A DNA stretch of 35,775 nucleotides from positions 1 through 35,775 of the forward strand of contig JAFWFQ010000058.1 in the NCBI GenBank assembly GCA_017515535.1. Direction: 5' to 3'. Source of the stretch: Parasporobacterium sp. GTDB lineage: Bacteria > Bacillota > Clostridia > Lachnospirales > Lachnospiraceae. The notes under the pieces are model-generated. The model was given only the letters and a program-made list of their open reading frames with translations. It searched no databases and had not been told where the DNA came from. This document shows positions 25,473-33,656 of this stretch, piece by piece. The translations under genes and the position numbers were made by a program. The stretch's first letter is position 1, and each line of letters begins with the position of its first letter.

Positions 25473-26681
25473 CTATCTATCTGTTTCCTCCGCCTCGGCT
25501 TTTACCGCCTCGAGGATCTCTTCTGCTTTCGCTGTTTTCCCGAGAAGACCGAAGTTTTCCGAGAACATATAAACGCCGATCTCCATTGTCTCACCGGCAC
25601 GCATACTGACATAATTCTCGATCCGATCCATGATCCGTTTCATGACCGGTTCTACCAGATCCTCCTGATCAAGATACTTCAACATGTCTTCTGTTGTAAT
25701 ACAGTCTTCCATCTTCTTTAAGAGTTTCAAAGAAGCCCCTTCCATAGCCGCATTTGCAGCGATGATCTCCCATCTGCAGTCTGCGGTATGGGAATGGGTA
25801 TTCATGATTCCGGCAGAAAGCTTCGCGATCTTTCCGATATTGCCGACCAGAAGAAACTTTTCAAATTCGTAGGATACGGCAAGATCGATCGTTTCCCCCA
25901 TAAAGTTGCTGCATTTGATTGAGGAAGAAAGATCCATGCCTAGATAATTGGTAACATATCCCTGGCCATAATTCCCGGGTGTTACCAAAAGTGTTTTATG
26001 TCCCAGTTCCTTTCTCTGACGGATCAGGGTCTCCGTTGTGTCAACGATTGCCTTATCACTCATCGGCTCAATGATCCCGCTGGTCCCCAGGACAGAGATT
26101 CCGCCTTCGATTCCGAGCCGCGGATTAAAAGTCTTCTTTGCAAGCGCTGCCCCTTCCGGGATCCGTACCGTGATCAAAAACTTTCCCTGATCATCCGCAC
26201 TGTCCAAAACATCTTCCACCGCCTGAAAGATCATCCTTCTTGGCACTTCATTGATCGCAGCATATCCAACGCCCTGAGTCAGTCCCGGCTTCGTAACACG
26301 ACCGACACCTTCGCCCCCGTCCAGATACAAATTCGGATAAATCTCACTTTGAAAAGCATATTCCGGAACAGCATCCGGAGCATTGATCCGCTTTACAGAA
26401 GTATAAATATAGGTTCCATGCGTAACATCCGGATCGTCTCCGGAATCTTTTTGAATCCCATATTCTGCAAGGTTTTCAGAAGAATCAGAAAGAACGACAG
26501 GAAACGTGACTCTGATCCCTTTCGGCGTCATCAGTGTGCTTTCCGTTACCGGACCGTTTCCCATAAGATGAAGAGCAGCTGCCCGGGCTGTTAAAGCCGC
26601 GCAGCCGCCGGTCGTAATTCCCAGCGCCATCTTTTTTTGATTTTTATAAATAAACTGATCCATAGATTTGTATTTTAACAC
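25473..26681 (-). CDS. cbiD: cobalt-precorrin-5B C1-methyltransferase
   Basis: Methylates C1 in the oxygen-independent corrin pathway. 402 aa, or 396 if it starts at ATG 26663. Seen: GITTGGCAALTARAAALHL, TFPVVLSDSSENLA, GEGVGRVTKPGL, AAINEVPRRMI, LGTSGIIEPMSDKAI, TPGNYGQGYV, and IMNTHSHTADCRWEII. The first gene of the corrin block follows the transporter ATPase by 29 nt. The ribosome site is poor for either start: GGGGAT is close to GTG 26681 and far from ATG 26663. Ends in TAG. Confidence 0.94.
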   Translation of the reverse strand: MLKYKSMDQFIYKNQKKMALGITTGGCAALTARAAALHLMGNGPVTESTLMTPKGIRVTFPVVLSDSSENLAEYGIQKDSGDDPDVTHGTYIYTSVKRINAPDAVPEYAFQSEIYPNLYLDGGEGVGRVTKPGLTQGVGYAAINEVPRRMIFQAVEDVLDSADDQGKFLITVRIPEGAALAKKTFNPRLGIEGGISVLGTSGIIEPMSDKAIVDTTETLIRQRKELGHKTLLVTPGNYGQGYVTNYLGMDLSSSIKCSNFMGETIDLAVSYEFEKFLLVGNIGKIAKLSAGIMNTHSHTADCRWEIIAANAAMEGASLKLLKKMEDCITTEDMLKYLDQEDLVEPVMKRIMDRIENYVSMRAGETMEIGVYMFSENFGLLGKTAKAEEILEAVKAEAEETDR

Positions 26682-26710
26682 ATCCCCGTGGAAAAGAATA
26701 CAGTCCCCGT

Positions 26711-27826
26711 CTACAGAGTCTTTCTATCTTCCTGCTCAAGCTTTCCGTTTTTCTCCGCATAGGCAAGGATCTCTTTGAAGACCTGGTTTAAGTCCCCGAT
26801 CGGGACGCCTGCATTGATCACCCGGCTGCAGCGGTCAATTGCCGCCTTCGCTTTCTGTACTGACTCTTCGCTGATCATGCTAAACGGCTTTTCTTCAATG
26901 ATTTCCGTAGCAAGATGGGTCGCAAGTTCATAATCGATATCATTCGAATATAAGATGCCTGCGATAAACGGTGTGTTCTCTTTTTGCAGTTTTCGAAAGA
27001 CCGGGATCCCGGTTCCGCATCCGGCAAGGACAAAGGTCTCCGGCTCGCCTTTCGGTCTCGGAAGTTCAATACTGCCAAAGACCGGATCGTAGGAACCGTT
27101 GTCGATCGAATACAGATCCTTGATATTATCATACGTGAAGATCTTCTCCGGATCGCCGAAAAGTGAGATATGATCGCCCTTCACACAAACGACTTTATCT
27201 GAAATTTTCTGTGCAAGATCGATCTCGTGAAGCGACATGATTACAGTAATATTCTTTTCTTTTGCCATGCTCCGGAGAATCGCAAGAAGTTCCAGTTTAT
27301 GCTTGATATCCAGGAACGAAGTCGGCTCATCAAGAAGAATGATCTCCGGCTGCTGACAGATCGCTCTTGCTAAAAGGATCCTTTGTCTCTGTCCGTCACT
27401 GATCGCGTTAAAATCACGGCTTCCGAGTTCCTCCGCATGCACCCGTTTCAGGGACTCCTCGACGATATCTTCGTCTTCCTTTGAAAGAATACCAAGCCTT
27501 CCGGTATAAGGATAACGGCCTGTCGCAACGATTTCATAACAGGTCAGATATTCCGTCTTGATCCGCTCGGTCAGCATAACTGCCATCTTCTTGGAAAGAT
27601 CGCGGAAAGACATTTCACGGATCTGATTGTTTTCCAGGGTAACGGTTCCCGCAACCAGTTCCAGGTTTCTTGAAATACTTTTTAAAATTGTTGATTTTCC
27701 GGATCCGTTCGGACCGATCAGCGTAATGATCTCGCCCTTATTGATTCCGATCTCTATATCTTTGATCAGGGGCTTTTTATTATAGCCGACGGTCATATGG
27801 TCCATATGGAAATAGTAATCAGCCAT
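26711..27826 (-). CDS. ABC transporter ATPase (BtuD/FecE type) with C-terminal extension
   Basis: Energises the corrinoid or siderophore-type importer encoded with it. 371 aa versus about 250 for a standard BtuD/FecE. Residues 1 to about 250: Walker A LIGPNGSGKSTILKSISR, Q-loop region near 80, signature ISDGQRQRILLARA, Walker B IILLDEPTSFLDI, and H-loop SLHEIDLA. Residues about 260-371 form an extra domain (FVLAGCGTGIPVFRKLQ, GILYSNDIDYELATHLATEI, VINAGVPIGDLNQ) that I cannot assign; it may sense ligand. ATG 27826 follows the permease stop by 1 nt, with GGGGGAA upstream. Cobalamin specificity is inferred from the riboswitch and corrin genes. Confidence 0.9.
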   Translation of the reverse strand: MADYYFHMDHMTVGYNKKPLIKDIEIGINKGEIITLIGPNGSGKSTILKSISRNLELVAGTVTLENNQIREMSFRDLSKKMAVMLTERIKTEYLTCYEIVATGRYPYTGRLGILSKEDEDIVEESLKRVHAEELGSRDFNAISDGQRQRILLARAICQQPEIILLDEPTSFLDIKHKLELLAILRSMAKEKNITVIMSLHEIDLAQKISDKVVCVKGDHISLFGDPEKIFTYDNIKDLYSIDNGSYDPVFGSIELPRPKGEPETFVLAGCGTGIPVFRKLQKENTPFIAGILYSNDIDYELATHLATEIIEEKPFSMISEESVQKAKAAIDRCSRVINAGVPIGDLNQVFKEILAYAEKNGKLEQEDRKTL

Positions 27827-27827
27827 A

Positions 27828-28898
27828 TTAATTATTCCCCCTCTTCTTCTGCAGCATCATAAAGATAACGACCGGCGCACCGAAGATCGACGTCACGGTA
27901 CTGATATTCAGTTCCAGCGGTGCGAACGCCATTCTCGCAATCAGGTCACAGACTGTACAGAACACCGCGCCTCCCAGGAAGGTCGCCGGAATCACTACAA
28001 TTGGTTTTGATGTATTTAACAGCCGTTTGATCAAAAACGGAACCGCAATACCGACAAAGGAGATCGGACCTGCAAAAGCAGTTACCGTTGCAGAGAAAAT
28101 ACTGGAAAGCAGGATCAGAAGCACGCGAAATACCTTGATATTGACACCCATGCTCTGGGCATATGCTTCTCCGAGCTGATACGCGCTGATCGGTTTTGAC
28201 ATAAAAAATGTCAGGACCAGGCAAACTCCGATCATGATCACTCCAACCTTAACATTGTCCCAGGTCATTCCCGAGAAACTTCCAAGTGACCAGCCTCTTA
28301 AGTTTACGATATCGGAATCCTCTGCAAACGTAACAATAAAGTCCGTCACAGCAGAACAGATGTATCCGATCATAATACCGCCAACCAGCAAAGTCCCCAT
28401 ATGGTGTACTCTGTGCGAGATCAAGATAATGAAAAAGGTTGCGATCATGGAACCTATAAAAGCTGCTATGATCAGTACAAACGAAGAAACTGATGAAAAG
28501 TGTTGAAGAAAATAGATCATTGTCAGGGCAACGACCATCTTTGCACCTGAGGAAATACCAAGAACAAACGGTCCTGCGATCGGATTGTTAAAGAATGTCT
28601 GGAGCATAAAACCGGATAGCGAAAGTCCTCCTCCGAGAACTGCCGCCATAATGATCCGGGGAAGCCGGATCTTCCAGATAATGTTATACTCTGCTCCACT
28701 TCCGTGGCCGCCGCTGAATATGATCTTAAGTATCTGTCCGACAGAAATATGAACATTTCCGGTATTGATATTCAGAATGACCACGACAAAGAGCGCTGCG
28801 AGCAGAATAATGAAAACAGCTGTGTAGCGTGACCTTCGCCTAAAATTATCATTTCTGAACGTACCGGTTCCCGGTTGTTCTCCTTTTGTTTTTCCCAT
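27828..28898 (-). CDS. FecCD/BtuC family ABC transporter permease
   Basis: Membrane channel of the importer. 356 aa with roughly ten hydrophobic segments, beginning YTAVFIILLAALFVVVILN. Family motifs: IIWKIRLPRIIMAAVLGGGL, GFMLQTFFNNPIAGPFVLGI, LGSFSGMTWDNV, AGPISFVGIAVPFLIKRL, and the end LNISTVTSIFGAPVVIFMML. The positively charged N-terminal tail is unusually long (about 28 residues before the first segment). In-frame GTG 28907 exists, but AGCAGG fits ATG 28898. An 89-nt gap with a stable inverted repeat separates it from the binding protein gene. Confidence 0.92.
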   Translation of the reverse strand: MGKTKGEQPGTGTFRNDNFRRRSRYTAVFIILLAALFVVVILNINTGNVHISVGQILKIIFSGGHGSGAEYNIIWKIRLPRIIMAAVLGGGLSLSGFMLQTFFNNPIAGPFVLGISSGAKMVVALTMIYFLQHFSSVSSFVLIIAAFIGSMIATFFIILISHRVHHMGTLLVGGIMIGYICSAVTDFIVTFAEDSDIVNLRGWSLGSFSGMTWDNVKVGVIMIGVCLVLTFFMSKPISAYQLGEAYAQSMGVNIKVFRVLLILLSSIFSATVTAFAGPISFVGIAVPFLIKRLLNTSKPIVVIPATFLGGAVFCTVCDLIARMAFAPLELNISTVTSIFGAPVVIFMMLQKKRGNN

Positions 28899-28927
28899 AT
28901 GATGCACCTGCTTATCCTACATACGTT

Positions 28928-28962
28928 CGGCTAATCAGATCACATGGTGAGGTGATTAGCCG
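28928..28962 (-). repeat. intergenic inverted repeat between binding-protein and permease genes
   Basis: CGGCTAATC (28928-28936) and GATTAGCCG (28954-28962) form a perfect 9-bp stem with a 17-nt loop that can add CAC/GTG pairs. On the minus strand no U-run follows, so it is not a typical terminator. Such hairpins can protect the upstream binding-protein mRNA and lower permease expression. Confidence 0.6.
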
Positions 28963-28996
28963 ACTCAGTTTTTCAGACTTTTTCAATGTCTATATA

Positions 28997-30244
28997 TTAA
29001 TGTACTTTCGTAAGAAATACCATATCTTCTTCTGATCCGTCAGTCAACATATGATTGATGTCCAGAATAAAATCTCCGGCAATATCGGTAGCCTGATACA
29101 TATTGTTTCCGCAGCACCAGACATTTCCTTCTTTTACTGCTTTAAAATCTTTAAACAGCTCGCTAAGCGCATAAAGATCATCCATTGTTTCAATCGGAGC
29201 CGTGATCGTTCCGTTATAAACCAAATAGTCGGCATCTGCTGCTGTCGCATAAAACTCTTCCATGGAAATTTTCAGCGTCGATCCGGTTTCCGTATCGGTT
29301 TTAATATCGCTGAATGCATATCGACCGCCGCCGAGTTCGACCATGGTCGCCATATAATCCTTCGGATGTCTGATCTGTGCTGTACCATCTGTTTTGATAT
29401 TAAAGATCGCAACGGTCTTTTCTGTGTTCGGGAAATCTTCCATTTGTTTTACTATCTGGGATTTTTCCGCAAACACCGCTTCAGCTTCAGCCTCTTTATC
29501 AAACATCGCTCCGTAAAGTTTGATCCACTCTGTTCTGCCAAGCGGATGATACTCATAGCTTGCCCGGTCGATAAAAACAGGGATATCCATTTTCTCGATC
29601 ATTTCCTGAACCTTCGGAGAATGCAGGATCATCGTGGATTCGATCGCCAGGGAACAATCCTGATCAACTAAAAGCTCATAATCCGGTTCGCTGTATTTAC
29701 CTGCAAACATGATTTTCCCGCTGTCTACCAGTTCCGCAGCTTTTGGAATAAACCAGCCGGACGCTGCTGTTCCGGTCATGGTAATATGATCTTCTGCTCC
29801 GATTGCAAGGATCAACGCCATTGCGGATGTTGCTGCAAGATACGTATTATTGAGCGGTGCCTGCAAAATGATCAGCTCTGCTTCTTCCGCCCCTTCCGGA
29901 ATCTCTTTTCCTTCCGGAACAAGAAGGTACTGTCTTCCGTCACTTACACTGATTACTTTATATCCATCCGAATAGTAGAAGACATCAAATTCCGTTGCAA
30001 ACTCTTTGGCCATTGTTGACTCCAGAGTTAATCCTGCAATTTCCGGTGCCGGTTTCACGCCACTGGAAGAAGCAGCTCCGGGCTCGTCTTCTGCTGAGTT
30101 CCCGCCTGCCGGTGCTGCGGTCTGTGACTGGCTTCCACTGCCCGCTGTTCCGTTATCTGAACCGCCGCAGGCTGTCAGCAATAACGAAAAAACTAAAACG
30201 ATCGATAAGATTACAACAATTGTCTTTGAGATTCTCTTTTTCAT
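28997..30244 (-). CDS. BtuF/FecB-family substrate-binding lipoprotein
   Basis: Captures substrate outside the membrane and hands it to the permease at 27828-28898. 415 aa. Signal peptide with lipobox SLLLTAC, lipidated Cys at 26, and a Gly/Ser/Ala linker to about 65. N-lobe: IAGLTLES, YLLVPEGKEIPEGAEE, ILAIGAEDHITMTGTAASGW, YSEPDYELLVDQDCSLAIES, and MDIPVFIDRASYEYHPLGRTEW. C-lobe: KTVAIFNIKTDGTAQIRH, MVELGGGRYAF, and FKAVKEGNVWCCGNNMYQA. GGAG precedes ATG 30244. Its N-lobe resembles the C-terminal parts of the proteins at 30278-32377 and 33657-34631. A corrinoid ligand is inferred from context. Confidence 0.9.
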   Translation of the reverse strand: MKKRISKTIVVILSIVLVFSLLLTACGGSDNGTAGSGSQSQTAAPAGGNSAEDEPGAASSSGVKPAPEIAGLTLESTMAKEFATEFDVFYYSDGYKVISVSDGRQYLLVPEGKEIPEGAEEAELIILQAPLNNTYLAATSAMALILAIGAEDHITMTGTAASGWFIPKAAELVDSGKIMFAGKYSEPDYELLVDQDCSLAIESTMILHSPKVQEMIEKMDIPVFIDRASYEYHPLGRTEWIKLYGAMFDKEAEAEAVFAEKSQIVKQMEDFPNTEKTVAIFNIKTDGTAQIRHPKDYMATMVELGGGRYAFSDIKTDTETGSTLKISMEEFYATAADADYLVYNGTITAPIETMDDLYALSELFKDFKAVKEGNVWCCGNNMYQATDIAGDFILDINHMLTDGSEEDMVFLTKVH

Positions 30245-30277
30245 ATATCTCCTTCAATAGTATTATGTTTATAATAT

Positions 30278-32377
30278 TTATTTTAATTTTTCATAAGCTG
30301 CTGTCGCTTCGTTTTCACAGCCAAAAAGGACGCCGTAAACTTTCAGCCACTCTGCTTTTGCAGAATCTGTTTTTTCATATTCTGCCCGGTCAACCAGTAC
30401 CGGAATTTCAAGATTTGCCAGATCCTCGGCCAGGCTCTTAAACTCCTCTTTTGACTTAGAGTCTTTGATGCTCTCTTCCGGAAGTATTGCCATATGGCAT
30501 TTACTCTTTACAAGAGCCTTCAGATTCAGATCATCATAATCTCCAACAGCCAGAACATCTTCTTTGTTTTTATCTTCTTCAGGCTTGCTGGTGATCAGAT
30601 CCTCAATACCAAGCAGCTTCATAATATCTGTAATCTTCTCATCAGCGGAATAAATGCTATCAACCGGGACCTGGACGACGATTGCTTCTTTGTCAAGTCC
30701 GGCCGGAATTTCCACACCTTCCGGAACAAGGAGGTATTTGATAACGTTGCCTTTATACAATTCAGCCTGTGCCTCGGCTTTGCTCGCAATCAACGTGATC
30801 TCCATACCGGTCTCTTCGTCAATGATCACCTGAGCTCCCGATTCCTCTTCTTCGGCCTCTGCATCCTCTTCCACTTCCGTTTCCTCAGCAGCCGGCTCCT
30901 CACCTTCCTCTTTTGTTTCTTCACCCTGAATGCGCATATCGACTTCGAGTAATCTTATTCCTTCTTCATAATTGAAGATCTTAAAGAATTCCGCATGGTC
31001 GATCTTTTCTTCATCTTTAAACTCAAGTCCGGCGATTACAGGCGCTTCTTCATCTAATTTTTCATTGGCGGTAAGGTCATTTCCTTTTTTCGCATCCGCG
31101 CCGGCAATATATACAAATATAGTATATCCGATTTCATGTGCCGCAGACATCTTTGTCGTCATTGCAAGAATATAATTATTCTTATTCAACTCTACCGGAA
31201 TCGTAACGATCGATGTTCCGCCTGACTGCGTACAATAATAAATACCTCCGCCTGCCTTTACATATCCGACTTCGGTTGTGCCGGATTTTGTATTTCTGAA
31301 AACGATCGTTGCATAAGCCTTTCCGTCGCGAACTTCAACCTTTGTACAAGTAATCGCGATCTTTCCAGTTCCGCCTGAGAAAGAAAACTTATCCGGAGTA
31401 TAAACACCATCCTTCAGACCTGTCGTATTATCGACTGCCTGTGTGGCACCTCCGGTCGTATCCGAATAACCTGGATCCGTATTCTGATTTCCTCCGGGAG
31501 TCGGCGTCGGGGTCGGAGGAGTTACCTCGCTTCCGGGCGAATCATCATCCGGATTCACTTCATCGATCACTAACGTTCCGTTCTCTTCACTGATCGTAAA
31601 CTTTCTTTCATACCATTCATTTTTCCGGACAGAATGGAATGAGATCGTAACTGTAGAACCAATCACCGTCTTCATGGTCTCCGGCTTTCCGAATGTTTCG
31701 ACCCATCTGACCGGAATCGTAAAGGTTCTTCCGTTTACATTGTAGATACTTCCGGCAGGTGCTTTCGCTGCAGTTTCCTTTGTTCCGTAGCACGCTTTGT
31801 CAAATGAATCAGTTCCCATCGTCAGAAGAAGATTGGACTTATAATTATTGGAGTTCGGACCGCCGACTGTTTCCAGAACAGCTGTCTCCGGCACAAACAT
31901 AGAAACATTATTAATGATCTTCAAGGACTGAGTTAATTCATAATCACCGACGACTAACGTTTTTGCTGACGGATCAACTGTCATCTGTCTCGGATAGAAG
32001 GCACGCTGAAGTGACTCCTGACCCTGCTCATATTTTTCAAGATAGCTGTCCGAAATAGAAACCACCGGATAATAATTCTGACCGGATGTGATCGGGATCC
32101 GGAAAGCTTTTCTTCCTGCACTGTCAGTAAAATAATGAATCCAGTTCGCTCTGTTGTTCCCGTTCGCTACTGCCTGATCATAATTTCCTAAAAAAAGATT
32201 GGAATAAGAAGTTCCGGACAATGCAACAACCAGTGTTGTTTTATTGTTGACTGTCTCAAGATAGGCAGTAACAGCCTTAAACATTCCTGTATTATTTGTT
32301 ATCGTAAGATTGATTTTTCCGTCTTCTATCGGCTTTTCAACCAGCGCGGCGATTGCATCTTCAATTGCCTGCGCCAT
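30278..32377 (-). CDS. surface protein fragment: NEAT-like modules plus half of a BtuF-like domain (downstream of in-frame TAG)
   Basis: 699 codons in the same frame as 32459-33295, separated from it only by a TAG and 27 sense codons, so it is probably the rest of one protein. Residues 1-16 end a FIVAR-like helical segment. About 17-145 and 146-265 are two divergent beta-rich modules. A PTPTPTPGG linker lies at 287-296. About 320-425 is a clear NEAT-like module (FSFSGGTGK, VRDGKAYATIVF, TTKMSAAHEIGY). About 446-699 matches the N-lobe of the downstream BtuF-like protein (YLLVPEGVEIPAG, LEIPVLVDRAEYE, EWLKVYGVLFG), with a Glu-rich insert at 485-515. On its own it has no signal peptide and only a weak ribosome site. 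No known family named with certainty. Confidence 0.8.
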   Translation of the reverse strand: MAQAIEDAIAALVEKPIEDGKINLTITNNTGMFKAVTAYLETVNNKTTLVVALSGTSYSNLFLGNYDQAVANGNNRANWIHYFTDSAGRKAFRIPITSGQNYYPVVSISDSYLEKYEQGQESLQRAFYPRQMTVDPSAKTLVVGDYELTQSLKIINNVSMFVPETAVLETVGGPNSNNYKSNLLLTMGTDSFDKACYGTKETAAKAPAGSIYNVNGRTFTIPVRWVETFGKPETMKTVIGSTVTISFHSVRKNEWYERKFTISEENGTLVIDEVNPDDDSPGSEVTPPTPTPTPGGNQNTDPGYSDTTGGATQAVDNTTGLKDGVYTPDKFSFSGGTGKIAITCTKVEVRDGKAYATIVFRNTKSGTTEVGYVKAGGGIYYCTQSGGTSIVTIPVELNKNNYILAMTTKMSAAHEIGYTIFVYIAGADAKKGNDLTANEKLDEEAPVIAGLEFKDEEKIDHAEFFKIFNYEEGIRLLEVDMRIQGEETKEEGEEPAAEETEVEEDAEAEEEESGAQVIIDEETGMEITLIASKAEAQAELYKGNVIKYLLVPEGVEIPAGLDKEAIVVQVPVDSIYSADEKITDIMKLLGIEDLITSKPEEDKNKEDVLAVGDYDDLNLKALVKSKCHMAILPEESIKDSKSKEEFKSLAEDLANLEIPVLVDRAEYEKTDSAKAEWLKVYGVLFGCENEATAAYEKLK

Positions 32378-32458
32378 CGCATCAACTTCCGCCTGATCTT
32401 TTGCCGTCTTTCCTCTTACGACAGCATCCTTTGCTGCATTTAACGCAGCAACGCTTTC

Positions 32459-32461
32459 CTA
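32459..32461 (-). other. in-frame amber codon dividing the surface protein
   Basis: TAG follows LSKYT and precedes ESVAAL; related FIVAR-like segments in gut Firmicutes usually have an acidic or small residue there. One base change (for example GAG to TAG) explains it. TAG also ends the frames at 8227, 25473, 26711 and 33657, so it is an ordinary stop here. Confidence 0.8.
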
Positions 32462-33295
32462 CGTATATTTGCTCAGATCTGTAGGAATCTTCGCAAGAGC
32501 TGCATCCACTGCAGTATAGTCAGCCGGCTGATCCTCTGACTCGGATTCTTCATCGACTGTGATCGTATAGTAATACTGGATCCAGTGCGGAGTTCCCATT
32601 GCAGTCGTTCTTCCGGCAAATGATATTTTCTCATTGACTCTTACCGGAAGAGTTACCTGCTGATTCGTAATCTCATACACATTCGCACAGCGCTCTCCGG
32701 TATCCGGATTGTAAATAGAAGTATCTTCGGAATCCGATGAAACAGTTCCGATATATACATGTGTCATATTCGCACTCGAAGACGTAAAGACCGCGGTTGC
32801 CTTTCCACCCTGAACAACAACTTCAGAAATGGTAAGTTTTGCTTTTCCTGTTCCGCCTTCAAACAGATAATCGTCTGCACTGATCGGATAAGTCCCATCA
32901 TCCAGATCTGTAGAGTTATCAAACATTGCCTCCTGCCGGATTCCTGCCATAGAGGCATTTGCCGATGTATCTCCACTGATCGAAAGATCGGTGGTCGGAT
33001 CAACGTTTGTATTCTCTGCAGCAACCGTTTCTTCCTGGACCGGAACAGCAGGGATTTCTTCTGCCGGAGCTTCCGGGGCAGGTGCAGGTTCCACAACAAC
33101 AGGAGCCTCGATTACTTCAGGCTCCGGCTGAACGACTTCCGGTACGGTCGGTTCCTCCTGCACAACGGGCTCGGTCTGCTGCTCGGTAACCTGAACCTCG
33201 GTCTCTTCTTCCGCAAAAATCGCAAAAGAAGGAACGAGTGAAACAACGACAGCAATAGATAAAGCGATTGATATTGTCTTTACCAGATGTTTCAT
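32459..33295 (-). CDS. secreted surface protein with NEAT-like module, N-terminal part (ends at premature TAG)
   Basis: 278 residues. Signal peptide 1-28 (MKHLVKTISIALSI..., likely cleaved after AIFA), Glu/Pro/Val-rich wall-spanning stretch 29-95, NEAT-like module about 131-248 (DDGTYPI, YLFEGGTGKAKLTISEVVVQ, VTLPVRVN, TTAMGTPHWIQYYYT), then the start of a FIVAR-like segment (DYTAVDAALAKIPTDLSKYT) cut by TAG 32461-32459. The frame continues for 27 codons as ESVAALNAAKDAVV..., the expected rest of that segment. ATG 33295 follows GGAGG; longer upstream frames lie in the riboswitch leader. It is the first gene under the cobalamin riboswitch. No sortase motif is visible. Confidence 0.82.
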   Translation of the reverse strand: MKHLVKTISIALSIAVVVSLVPSFAIFAEEETEVQVTEQQTEPVVQEEPTVPEVVQPEPEVIEAPVVVEPAPAPEAPAEEIPAVPVQEETVAAENTNVDPTTDLSISGDTSANASMAGIRQEAMFDNSTDLDDGTYPISADDYLFEGGTGKAKLTISEVVVQGGKATAVFTSSSANMTHVYIGTVSSDSEDTSIYNPDTGERCANVYEITNQQVTLPVRVNEKISFAGRTTAMGTPHWIQYYYTITVDEESESEDQPADYTAVDAALAKIPTDLSKYT

Positions 33296-33340
33296 GATCA
33301 TCCTCCAGTTTTTTTTGATGATACTTTCGTTTTTACAAAC

Positions 33341-33367
33341 AAAAAGCCAAAGCAGCACTTCTGCTCT
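33341..33367 (-). terminator. terminator in the expression platform of the cobalamin riboswitch
   Basis: Minus-strand AGAGCAG (33367-33361), loop AAGTG, CTGCTTT (33355-33349), then GGC and TTTTTGTTTG (33345-33336). It lies between the riboswitch core and the ribosome site of the first gene, as expected for ligand-induced termination. Confidence 0.65.
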
Positions 33368-33411
33368 GACGGTTTTCTCAGATCTCTTGTCCTGCACGGG
33401 GACTTGTGTCT

Positions 33412-33540
33412 ATGTGAAATATCCTGACTTGGTTTCATCGCTTTTCCCGCCTTCCCGGTTTCCCAGTGGCATCTTCAGGAATCGCTCCGCCTTACAGTTG
33501 CCGTTACAGTTCATGATTTTCACATGATTTCTTCACATGA
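33412..33540 (-). promoter_or_regulatory. cobalamin riboswitch
   Basis: Minus-strand RNA matches the B12 riboswitch core in order: GTGAAAATC (P3 region), ACGGCAACTGTAA, GCCACTG (33470-33464), GGGAAGGCGGG, GCGATGAAACC, and the B12-box AAGTCAGGAT (33430-33421). P1 can form from ATGTGAA (33538-33532) and TTCACAT (33418-33412). A downstream hairpin GTCC...GGAC presents CCGT (33399-33396), which could kiss ACGG in the core loop (33504-33501). Together with the terminator at 33341-33367 this should repress the long transport and corrin operon when cobalamin is plentiful. The B12-box ends ATATTT rather than the usual AGACC. The rest of 33296-33656 holds the promoter, a palindrome and the ribosome site. 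Confidence 0.9.
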
Positions 33541-33569
33541 CGAATACTATGCAATTTCATTGCTATAAC

Positions 33570-33599
33570 ATCATACCTCTTTTAATAAGGTAAAATCAA
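33570..33599 (-). promoter_or_regulatory. promoter of the riboswitch-controlled operon
   Basis: Minus-strand TTGATT (33599-33594), 18-nt spacer, and TATGAT (33575-33570). Start near 33563, about 25 nt before riboswitch P1. Confidence 0.55.
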
Positions 33600-33614
33600 T
33601 AAATATTATACGCA

Positions 33615-33630
33615 GTTTTTGTACAAAAAC
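33615..33630. repeat. 16-bp perfect palindrome GTTTTTGTACAAAAAC
   Basis: Lies between the end of the lipoprotein gene (33657) and the -35 of the riboswitch promoter. It could be an operator or part of a weak terminator for the upstream genes. A second short palindrome, CGGATATCCG, is at 33641-33650. Confidence 0.4.
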
Positions 33631-33656
33631 AGCATTTTTGCGGATATCCGGCGCAT

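Noticed and set aside
32459..32461. Pyrrolysine at the in-frame TAG
   Set aside because: TAG is the normal stop of at least four genes in the window and no pyl genes are visible; a nonsense change is simpler.
33296..33397. Upstream extension of the surface protein to 33397
   Set aside because: The extension lies in the riboswitch expression platform; the signal peptide and GGAGG fit ATG 33295.
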